A DNA stretch of 24,110 nt from contig JPUR01000145.1 of assembly GCA_001321835.1 (NCBI GenBank), positions 1-24,110 on the forward strand, given 5' to 3'. Numbering within the stretch: position 1 is the first letter of the stretch; each line of letters starts with the position of its first letter. This DNA comes from Marinosulfonomonas sp. PRT-SC04. GTDB taxonomy: Bacteria > Pseudomonadota > Alphaproteobacteria > Rhodobacterales > Rhodobacteraceae. The notes beneath the pieces are model-generated. The model worked only from the letters and a program-made list of their open reading frames with translations. It searched no databases and was not told the origin of the DNA. The translations under genes and the position numbers were made by a program. Positions 18,205 to 24,110 of the stretch are shown here, piece after piece.

Positions 18205-18232
18205 TTGAGAAAATAACCCAACACAATATAGG
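18205..18232 (+). promoter_or_regulatory. Candidate promoter of the LuxR-hydrolase gene
   Basis: TTGAGA (18205-18210), a 16-base spacer, and TATAGG (18227-18232) lie 31 bases before the chosen start, in an AT-rich gap of about 200 bases after the oxidase gene. The match to sigma-70 boxes is moderate, 5 of 6 and 4 of 6. Confidence 0.35.
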
Positions 18233-18263
18233 CGGGATTGCTCAGAGCCAATTGCAGGAATGG

Positions 18264-20030
18264 ATGACAGCGACCATGACAGATTCTGGCGACGAACCCA
18301 CCTCAGACAGGCCCAGCGATGATCGCAACGAGGTCATCGAGCACCTGTATGAAGTTGCCGTTGATCCGACCCGCTTTGAAGGGTTGATGGATCATTGGGA
18401 AAATATGATCCGCACGCTGCGATACGGCACCGACGGCACTTTGGCGGATGTAGATCTGGAGACCGCATTTTCAAGCCACTTTAGCCGCGCCGATATAGTG
18501 TTGGAAAAAATAATTGGAATTTCGGATCCTGTGGATCATTTGGCCCATGTCGACAAATCCGCCGCCTTCCTGATTGGGCCGAATTTCTGCATTGTTGATG
18601 TCAACAAAGCGGCTGAATCTGTCCTCGGCATCAAGGCGGGGCATAAACTGTCCGCGCTGCCAATTGAGCCAGCTGATTTGCGTGAACTTGAGCAGAAAAC
18701 AGCCGCACTACAGAACCGAATGCAAGAGAAACCTTTGATCATACGGGCCCACCTGCTGGATACGCAGCGACTTGTTATCTTTCAATTGCAGCCCCTAAAA
18801 CAGCGAAATGCCCCGCCTCTGGTGGTGGCTGTCACCAGTGAAATCAGCTGGCCTGACGGCTTTGATATCTTGCTCAAAACCACCTTCGGACTGACCCGCG
18901 CCGAAATTAATATCATTCAAGCCTTAACGGAATGCCTAAGCCTGCGAGAAATCGCCGAGGCGCGTGAGCGTTCAATTGACACCATCAGAGCACAGCTAAA
19001 ATCGGCGCTCGCAAAAACCGAAACTCGCTCACAAACTGAACTGGTCCGGCTGGCCTTGTCGATGATGGATATCAACTCTGGTAGTGACGTAACCCACCGA
19101 AAAACAACGGCTATTAGTAAAGGCATAGCCTTTCTTAAACCGCGGCCGTTTTGCAAAATAATCCTGCATGACGGACGGGAAATGGAATACCTAATCTTGG
19201 GAGATCCGAACGGAAAACCAATCGTCTATATGCCGCATCGCTTTGGCTTGGCACGCTGGCCGGCCTCGGCCGAAGCGCGGGCTGAGCAACTTGGATTGAA
19301 GGTTATCGTGCCGGTCCGCGCAGGCTATGGCAACTCGACCCCTCTGCAAAAGAACGCCTCCCCATCAGATATATGCAGCAACGATCTGTTGGAATTGCTG
19401 CCCCATTTACAGGTTGGCAGCGTCCCGATTATGACCTTGGGCAGCGACATTTTCCATGCCCTGACATTCCATCAAAAAAACCCCGGTCGTGTCCGCGCAA
19501 TCATCGCCTGTAACGGCACGGTGCCACTGGACAGCGCAGCCCAATACGAGCGTATGAATAAATGGTTTCGCTTCACTTTGGTCAGCGCCCGTTACACCCC
19601 GCGCTTTATGCCATTCATGGTCAAGGTCAGCTTTTCAATGGCCAGAACCCTTGGCAAAACTAAATTTTTAAATATAGTTTTTAAGGGCTCTCCAGCCGAT
19701 ATCGCCAGCTTCAATAATCCCGAAATATTTGAGGCGATGGTCCATGGATCCGACATTTGCCTGTCAGATACCCATAGCGCCCATATTGCATTTTCAAACG
19801 AAACGCTGGAGCAAGAGCGTGTCAACTGGCCCCCCTTGCTAGAGCATGCCAAAAACACCGTGCCTTTGTACTACCTGAATGGTTTGCAAGATCCGGAGGT
19901 GCCGGAAAAAACATTGCGCGAATTCCAAATCAAGCACCCTTGGATCAATTTTACCGACTATGCGGACGCCGGCCATCTGGTTTTCTTTGTTAAATGGCCC
20001 GAAATCCTCCCGTTAATCGGAAAACTTTAA
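18264..20030 (+). CDS. LuxR-type regulator fused to an alpha/beta-hydrolase-like domain
   Basis: The 588-residue product joins three parts. Residues 20-180 begin with the IEHLYEVAVDPTRFEGLMD segment common at the front of alphaproteobacterial LuxR regulators, then a PAS-like section (AAFLIGPNFCIVDVNKAAESVLG). Residues 201-266 are a LuxR helix-turn-helix (GLTRAEINIIQALTECLSLR, then a SIDTIRAQLKSALAKT recognition helix). Residues about 285-588 look like an alpha/beta-hydrolase fold: KPIVYMPHRFG, VRAGYGNSTP, a nucleophile-elbow position reading GSDIF (393-397), Asp543 in LQDPEVP, and His571 in DAGHLVFF. The Ser of GxSxG is replaced by Asp395. I chose ATG 18264 (AGGA 4 bases upstream); ATG 18276 and TTG 18252 are alternatives. 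Codon use is less GC-biased than the neighbours. Role: probably a ligand-sensing regulator, ligand unknown. Confidence 0.85.
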   Translation: MTATMTDSGDEPTSDRPSDDRNEVIEHLYEVAVDPTRFEGLMDHWENMIRTLRYGTDGTLADVDLETAFSSHFSRADIVLEKIIGISDPVDHLAHVDKSAAFLIGPNFCIVDVNKAAESVLGIKAGHKLSALPIEPADLRELEQKTAALQNRMQEKPLIIRAHLLDTQRLVIFQLQPLKQRNAPPLVVAVTSEISWPDGFDILLKTTFGLTRAEINIIQALTECLSLREIAEARERSIDTIRAQLKSALAKTETRSQTELVRLALSMMDINSGSDVTHRKTTAISKGIAFLKPRPFCKIILHDGREMEYLILGDPNGKPIVYMPHRFGLARWPASAEARAEQLGLKVIVPVRAGYGNSTPLQKNASPSDICSNDLLELLPHLQVGSVPIMTLGSDIFHALTFHQKNPGRVRAIIACNGTVPLDSAAQYERMNKWFRFTLVSARYTPRFMPFMVKVSFSMARTLGKTKFLNIVFKGSPADIASFNNPEIFEAMVHGSDICLSDTHSAHIAFSNETLEQERVNWPPLLEHAKNTVPLYYLNGLQDPEVPEKTLREFQIKHPWINFTDYADAGHLVFFVKWPEILPLIGKL

Positions 20031-20045
20031 TCTTTTGGTTGAATC

Positions 20046-20281
20046 TACCCCATATGGGTTATGGTCAAGGGTGCAATTACAGTGCACATTGTTCAGCATA
20101 ACAAACGGAAACCGGTTACTCGCTGAAATCCTGTAGACGATAGTAGAATGTTTCGTTTCCCTTCGGGGGTGAGATATTTGTAAAAAATATTCACCGGCTT
20201 GGCCGGTTTTCAGGATGGATTTTCTGGTGGCAATGGCACATTTTATTTAGTGCTAAACATCAGATTTCCATCCTGTTTTTC
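20046..20281. other. Hairpin-rich intergenic stretch, possible structured RNA
   Basis: In this gap between convergent genes I see a 10-bp palindrome CCCATATGGG (20049-20058), GTGCA-N7-TGCAC (20071-20087), a CCC-TTCG-GGG tetraloop hairpin near 20159-20168, the ACCGGC/GCCGGT terminator-like hairpin, and a longer imperfect hairpin whose outer arms CAGGATGGA (20211-20219) and TCCATCCTG (20268-20276) pair perfectly and are followed by five T. No reading frame is convincing. It may be terminators for the two flanking genes, or a small RNA. Confidence 0.4.
20193..20210 (+). terminator. Short bidirectional terminator-like hairpin
   Basis: ACCGGC (20193-20198), loop TTG, GCCGGT (20202-20207), followed by TTT on the plus strand. 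On the minus strand the same stem is followed by GAATATTTTTT. It lies 163 bases after the LuxR-hydrolase stop and 113 bases after the recN stop, so it could serve both convergent genes. Confidence 0.5.
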
Positions 20282-20322
20282 ATCGTGCCTCTTCAGCATA
20301 GCGTTTTATATGCCGGATTATT

Positions 20323-21978
20323 TCAGCCCTTGGGATGCAGCAACGATTTTGCAGCCTCACGCGCCACATCTGTCACCGTATCACCGGACAACATGCGAGC
20401 GATTTCATCAATGCGCTGCCCCGCATCCAACGGCACCACAGCCGAAATTGTTTGCCCTTTACGGACATATTTTCCCCCCCGCCAATGATGCGCCCCCAAA
20501 GCCGCCACTTGCGGTGAATGGGTGACAACCAACACTTGAGCACCCGCCGCCAATTGCACCAATCGCCGACCAACCGCATCGGCAGTGGCACCACCGACCC
20601 CGCGATCAATCTCATCAAAAATCATCGTTACGCCGGTGGTGTCGCGCATCAAACACACCTTCAATGCCAGCAAAAACCGTGACAGCTCGCCGCCAGAGGC
20701 AATTTTATTCAGCGGACCGGAAGGCGCTCCCGGGTTGGTTGTCACCGTGAACACGACGGCGTCCTGCCCATCGGGGCCAGCCTCGGCGCTGGTGACTTCG
20801 GTGGTGAAAATCGCGCGCTCCATTTTCAGCGGCGCCAATTCACGGGCCATGGCCTTATCCAACCCACGGGCCGACTTTCGGCGCTTTGCGGTCAATTTGG
20901 CGGCCTTATCGGCGTATAGCAGCTCTTGTTTGCACAACGCACTGCGCAGCTCAGCCACATCCCCGGCCCCCTGATCCAAAGCGGTGATTTTGGCCCGCAA
21001 GCTGTCGGCAAACGCCCCCAAATCATCCGGCTGCACCTCGTGTTTGCGTGCCAAAGCCCGGATCGCAAACAGACGCTCCTCGCTCTGTTCCAGATCACTC
21101 GGATTGAACGACAGTGTCGCTAATGCGGCCTCAATGCCTTGCAAAGCATCCGACAAAACATCCTGTGCGCGGATCAAGGCATCAATCGGCCCGGCCAATT
21201 GGCCCTCGGCCTGCTCGGCAGCCGCCTCAAGCCAGCGGCTGGCGTCATTCACCAAGCCCTCGGCCCCGCCATACCCGACCGCCGCGGCAGCCTTGCTGAT
21301 ATCCTCGCGAATCCGCTCAGCGCCCTGCATCGCGCGGCGTGCCGCATCCAGAGCGGCCTCTTCTTGGGGCTGCGGATCAAGCTCATCCAATTCGGCGACC
21401 GCGTGGCGTAAAAACTCTTCTTCAGCCTTAACCGCAGCCAGCTCACTCTCAGCCTTGGCCAAAACCTTGCGCGCTGCGGCCACCGCGCGCCATTGCTTGC
21501 GGATAGATGTTAAATCATTGGAAATATTCGCAAATTCATCCAGCAATGCCATATGGCCGCGTGGATTTAACAAGCCCCGATCATCAAATTGCCCGTGCAA
21601 CTCGACCAAAGTTTCAGACAACGCCCGCAACACTTCGCCCGAGACCCGCCGGTCATTCACCCAAGCGGTTTTGCGCCCATCACGCCGGTTCACGCGACGC
21701 AAGATCAGCTCGCCATCAAACGGAATTTGCGCCTCGGCCAACACCGCGCTGGCGGCATGGGTTTCGGGCAGATCGAACACCGCCGTCACCTCGCCCTGTG
21801 CCGCGCCACTGCGCACCAAATCGGCCCGCCCACGCCAGCCCAAAACAAACCCAATTGAATCCAGCAAAATGGATTTGCCGGCGCCGGTTTCGCCGGTCAA
21901 AACGTTCAGACCCGGCTGAAACTCCAGTTCCAGCCGCTCAATGATGAGAATGTCCCGAATATCGAGGCTACTGAGCAT
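20323..21978 (-). CDS. recN: DNA repair protein RecN
   Basis: RecN is an SMC-like ATPase acting early in recombinational repair of double-strand breaks. The 551-residue product has Walker A GETGAGKSILLDSIG near the N-terminus, a long alpha-helical coiled-coil middle (about 150-360, Ala/Glu/Arg-rich), the ABC signature KIASGGELSRFLLALK, and Walker B TMIFDEIDRGVGGATAD, then THSPQVAALG. Length is normal for RecN. AGGGGGGG lies a few bases before the ATG. It follows bamD by 23 bases and is surely in that operon, the usual alphaproteobacterial order lpxC-bamD-recN. ligA, which often follows in this group, is not found downstream. Confidence 0.96.
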   Translation of the reverse strand: MLSSLDIRDILIIERLELEFQPGLNVLTGETGAGKSILLDSIGFVLGWRGRADLVRSGAAQGEVTAVFDLPETHAASAVLAEAQIPFDGELILRRVNRRDGRKTAWVNDRRVSGEVLRALSETLVELHGQFDDRGLLNPRGHMALLDEFANISNDLTSIRKQWRAVAAARKVLAKAESELAAVKAEEEFLRHAVAELDELDPQPQEEAALDAARRAMQGAERIREDISKAAAAVGYGGAEGLVNDASRWLEAAAEQAEGQLAGPIDALIRAQDVLSDALQGIEAALATLSFNPSDLEQSEERLFAIRALARKHEVQPDDLGAFADSLRAKITALDQGAGDVAELRSALCKQELLYADKAAKLTAKRRKSARGLDKAMARELAPLKMERAIFTTEVTSAEAGPDGQDAVVFTVTTNPGAPSGPLNKIASGGELSRFLLALKVCLMRDTTGVTMIFDEIDRGVGGATADAVGRRLVQLAAGAQVLVVTHSPQVAALGAHHWRGGKYVRKGQTISAVVPLDAGQRIDEIARMLSGDTVTDVAREAAKSLLHPKG

Positions 21979-22001
21979 CCGCCCCCCCTAATGCCGATCA
22001 A

Positions 22002-22847
22002 TCAGAGCCATTGGCCCTTGATCATTTGACGGTAAAGTGTCGCCAACCAGTTTTTGCCACGCAGTTTTGGCTCAAGGCCACGGCCGGTCAACAGATGGTA
22101 TGAATCCGTGTACCATTCGGTCGATTTGAAGTTATGACCAAGAATTGCACCCGCGGTTTGGGCCTCGCTATCGAGCCCCAATGACAAATATGCCTCGACC
22201 AAACGATGCAGTGCCTCAGGCGTGTGCGACGTGGTCTGGAACTGCTCGACCACCACACGGAACCGGTTGATCGAAGCCGAGAAATTACCTTTTTTCAGGT
22301 AATAACGGCCAATTTCCATTTCCTTGGCGGCCAAATGGTCAAAGGCCAGATCAAACTTCAGGATCGATGAGCGCGCATACTCACTGTCTGGATAGCGCTC
22401 GATCACCGTGCGCAGGGCTTGCAGCGCCTGAAAGGTCAGCCCCTGATCGCGGCCAATATCATCGATCTGATCGTAATAAGAAATTGCCAACAAATACTGC
22501 GCATAGGCTGCATCCTCGTCCGCCGGATAAAAGTCGATAAACCGCTGGGCAGCAGCGCGGCTGCTCTCGTATTCTTTGTCTTTGTGATAGGCAAAGGCCT
22601 GCATGATCAGCGCCCGTTTGGCCCATTCCGAATAGGGGTACAAGCGTTCAATCTCGCCGAACAGCTTGGTGGCCTCGGTGGCTTTGCGTTTGCTTTCCAG
22701 CTTGAATTCGCCCTGTTTGTAGATTTCTTCGGCGCTGTAAGATTCAATCGGGCGTTCTTTATTACCGCCCCCACCGGAACATCCTGCTGTGATAGCCAGT
22801 GCGGCAACCATGCCGATCATTACTAAGCGTGCTTTACCGCGTGCCAT
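22002..22847 (-). CDS. bamD: Outer membrane assembly lipoprotein BamD (ComL)
   Basis: BamD is the essential TPR lipoprotein of the BAM complex that folds proteins into the outer membrane. The product (281 residues from ATG 22847) has a signal peptide RLVMIGMVAALAITAGC with the lipidated Cys23, a Gly-rich stretch, and five TPR-like repeats, including YKQGEFKLESKRKATEATKLF, YPYSEWAKRALIMQAFAYHK and YPDSEYARSSILKFDLAFDH, with the family end LRGKNWLATLYRQMIKGQWL. I chose ATG 22847 (MARGKARL) because it opens the signal peptide; the longer frame from 22919 adds 24 unlikely residues. It lies 124 bases after lpxC, a gap that could hold its own promoter (TTGCAC-N17-GATAGG on the minus strand, weak). 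Confidence 0.95.
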   Translation of the reverse strand: MARGKARLVMIGMVAALAITAGCSGGGGNKERPIESYSAEEIYKQGEFKLESKRKATEATKLFGEIERLYPYSEWAKRALIMQAFAYHKDKEYESSRAAAQRFIDFYPADEDAAYAQYLLAISYYDQIDDIGRDQGLTFQALQALRTVIERYPDSEYARSSILKFDLAFDHLAAKEMEIGRYYLKKGNFSASINRFRVVVEQFQTTSHTPEALHRLVEAYLSLGLDSEAQTAGAILGHNFKSTEWYTDSYHLLTGRGLEPKLRGKNWLATLYRQMIKGQWL

Positions 22848-22971
22848 TGCCCGACCTACCCCGTCATATGCCTGTGGGCTCGTCTCCGATAACCCGAATG
22901 CTTCGCCCCTATCTAGCACAGAAAATTCTGGTGCAAAACGCTTAACGACGCTTTTCTATGGTTTGATTTTT

Positions 22972-23895
22972 CTAAGCCACGATTGGCAAATCTGTACGAT
23001 GCAGCCCAACACCTGGCAGGCGCGCGCTCATCGCTGCATCACACACCACCATCCGGTAAGCTCCGGGCGTGGCGAACAATTTACGCAGCACTTTATTGGT
23101 CAGCGCATGGCCCGCACGCACCCCAGTATAACGCGCCAGCAATGGGGCACCGGCCAGCGCCAGATCACCCAAAGCGTCGAGCATCTTGTGGCGCACCGCC
23201 TCGTCACGGTAGCGCAAACCGCCCGGCGACAGCACAGTGTCGCCATCGATAACAACCGCGTTATTGACAGAGCCCCCCAAGGCCAAACCGTTTTCACGCA
23301 TCATATCAACGTCTTTTTGCAAACAAAACGTGCGGCTGTCCGACAATTCGCGCACAAAAGCACCATTTGCCATGTTCAGGGTTTTGGTCTGACGGCCAAT
23401 CACGGTGGCCTGATCGGAAAAATCAATGTGGAAATCTATATAAAGACTTTCGGCCGGCTCAAGCCGCGCGGTGGCCAGCCCATTCGAGACCTCGACAACC
23501 TGCAGAACCTCGATCGCACGCACCGGAGCGGCCAGTTTTTGCAGCCCCACAGCAACCAGAGATTTCACGAACTGGGCCGAGCTGCCATCCAAGACCGGCA
23601 CTTCAGGACCATCAATTTCGATCAGCACATTTTGCACACCACAGCCGGATAAGGCCGCCATGATATGCTCAATGGTCGAGACCGAAGCCCCCGCAGCATT
23701 GGAAATTTTTGTGCAAAGGCGAGAAACACTCACCGCATCCCAGCGCGCCGCGATCAACGCATCACCCGCAAGATCGGTGCGACGAAACCAAATACCGTAT
23801 TGCGCCGAGGCCGGATGAACCGTCATCCGCACAGATGTCCCACTGTGAAGGCCTATGCCTGTAAAGCTGACGGGATGTTTGATCGTTGTTTGCAA
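22972..23895 (-). CDS. lpxC: UDP-3-O-acyl-N-acetylglucosamine deacetylase
   Basis: LpxC is the zinc deacetylase that commits the cell to lipid A synthesis. The 307-residue product has TGIGLHSG near the start, STIEHIMAAL with zinc ligand His77, RHKMLDALGDL with His236 and Asp240, and the active-site His263 in GHALTNKVLRKLFATPGAYR. Length is normal. I chose TTG 23893-23895: homologues begin M-Q-T-T-(I/L)-K, and GAGGT lies 6 bases before this codon; a TTG four codons earlier (23907) overlaps that site. The weak start codon and the stem-loop just upstream suggest low, possibly regulated translation, sensible for a step whose level is tightly controlled in other bacteria (there by FtsH). Confidence 0.94.
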   Translation of the reverse strand: MQTTIKHPVSFTGIGLHSGTSVRMTVHPASAQYGIWFRRTDLAGDALIAARWDAVSVSRLCTKISNAAGASVSTIEHIMAALSGCGVQNVLIEIDGPEVPVLDGSSAQFVKSLVAVGLQKLAAPVRAIEVLQVVEVSNGLATARLEPAESLYIDFHIDFSDQATVIGRQTKTLNMANGAFVRELSDSRTFCLQKDVDMMRENGLALGGSVNNAVVIDGDTVLSPGGLRYRDEAVRHKMLDALGDLALAGAPLLARYTGVRAGHALTNKVLRKLFATPGAYRMVVCDAAMSARLPGVGLHRTDLPIVA

Positions 23896-23914
23896 AGTTG
23901 ACCTCAATAGGATT

Positions 23915-23941
23915 GCGTCGGAGATGCAGCGTATCCGACGC
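23915..23941 (-). promoter_or_regulatory. Stem-loop in the lpxC leader
   Basis: On the minus strand GCGTCGGA, an 11-base loop, and TCCGACGC form a perfect 8-bp, GC-rich stem. It ends 8 bases before TTGAGGT and 20 bases before the TTG start. No T run follows, so it is not a terminator. By the promoter match just upstream it would lie at the very 5' end of the mRNA. It could instead be a protein-binding palindrome. Confidence 0.5.
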
Positions 23942-23946
23942 CTATC

Positions 23947-23975
23947 AAGATAATTGGTGAACGCCGTCTTAACAA
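23947..23975 (-). promoter_or_regulatory. Candidate lpxC promoter
   Basis: On the minus strand TTGTTA (23970-23975), a 17-base spacer, and TATCTT (23947-23952) match sigma-70 boxes at 4 of 6 positions each. The predicted transcription start, about 7 bases downstream, coincides with the first base of the leader stem. Confidence 0.4.
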
Positions 23976-24069
23976 CACACGCTTTGCAACCGATTGAAAC
24001 ATCTCTGTTACATCTGCGCGAGGTTTTGCCGCAACCCAGCGTCGCACGCCCAACACACTGCTGTACACC

Positions 24070-24096
24070 AAAAAAGGCCTGCCGAAATGCAGGCCT
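24070..24096 (-). terminator. Rho-independent terminator upstream of lpxC
   Basis: On the minus strand AGGCCTGC pairs perfectly with GCAGGCCT across a 6-base loop (24075-24096), with six T (24070-24075) following. It reads leftwards, so it ends a minus-strand gene beyond the right edge, by the conserved cluster order probably ftsZ. It would separate lpxC transcription from that gene. The stretch 23976-24069 between it and the promoter shows no gene. Confidence 0.85.
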
Positions 24097-24110
24097 AAAT
24101 TGATAAATTG

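Noticed and set aside
18032..18226. Minus-strand 64-codon frame after the FAD oxidase gene
   Set aside because: It overlaps the end of the oxidase gene antisense and has no ribosome site or family resemblance; long frames are common by chance on such strands.
20199..20525. Plus-strand 108-codon frame in the hairpin region
   Set aside because: It starts at TTG without a ribosome site and two thirds of it is antisense to recN; composition looks random.
1..24110. CRISPR array, phage-defence or biosynthetic cluster
   Set aside because: No regularly spaced repeats, cas genes, restriction or toxin-antitoxin genes, or biosynthetic enzymes were found; nearly all genes are housekeeping.

Overview
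The window reads as a chromosomal segment of an alphaproteobacterium of the Rhodobacteraceae (Roseobacter group). The grounds are the aerobic cobaltochelatase pair cobS-cobT preceded by a J-domain gene and a BolA-family gene, the tail of the alphaproteobacterial division/envelope cluster (lpxC-bamD-recN), a two-subunit pntAB, and the many codons ending in C or G. This placement is from gene content and remembered family resemblance; no database search was run.

Layout, left to right. 1-673: the 3' part of an IS256-family insertion sequence whose transposase is broken by an apparent 37-bp palindromic insertion. 773-3867 (minus): pntA-pntB with a strong terminator. 4008-5189: an exported rhodanese (plus) and a convergent SLT-type transglycosylase-like protein (minus). 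5319-7418 (plus): gatB and a DUF4177-like protein with a repetitive Ala/Pro/Val tail. 7433-8435: a BolA-family gene diverging from a J-domain gene that ends in a clear terminator. 8708-9423 (minus): msrB and a 58-residue small protein. 9662-12605 (plus): cobS-cobT. 12686-14887 (plus): an M24 aminopeptidase P and a DUF427 protein. 14916-16601 (minus): a ClC chloride channel/transporter. 16691-20030 (plus): an FAD-linked D-lactate dehydrogenase-like oxidase, then a LuxR-type regulator fused to an alpha/beta-hydrolase domain. 20046-20281: a hairpin-rich intergenic stretch. 20323-23895 (minus): lpxC-bamD-recN, with a terminator at the right edge that probably belongs to the gene before lpxC (by cluster convention ftsZ, outside the window).

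Most genes are housekeeping: transhydrogenase balances NADPH, GatB is for transamidation of Glu-tRNA(Gln)/Asp-tRNA(Asn), CobST inserts cobalt, MsrB repairs methionine sulfoxide, LpxC and BamD build the outer membrane, and RecN repairs DNA breaks. No defence system, CRISPR array, prophage, tRNA or rRNA was seen. The most unusual items are (i) the LuxR/alpha-beta-hydrolase fusion whose nucleophile elbow reads GSDIF instead of GxSxG, followed by a run of hairpins; (ii) a perfect 8-bp stem-loop that would sit at the very 5' end of the lpxC mRNA, just ahead of a Shine-Dalgarno and a TTG start; (iii) the palindromic 37-bp insertion inside the transposase; and (iv) the small lysine-rich protein downstream of msrB. 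Several starts (pntA, lpxC, msrB and others) were moved from the longest ORF on Shine-Dalgarno and family-alignment grounds.
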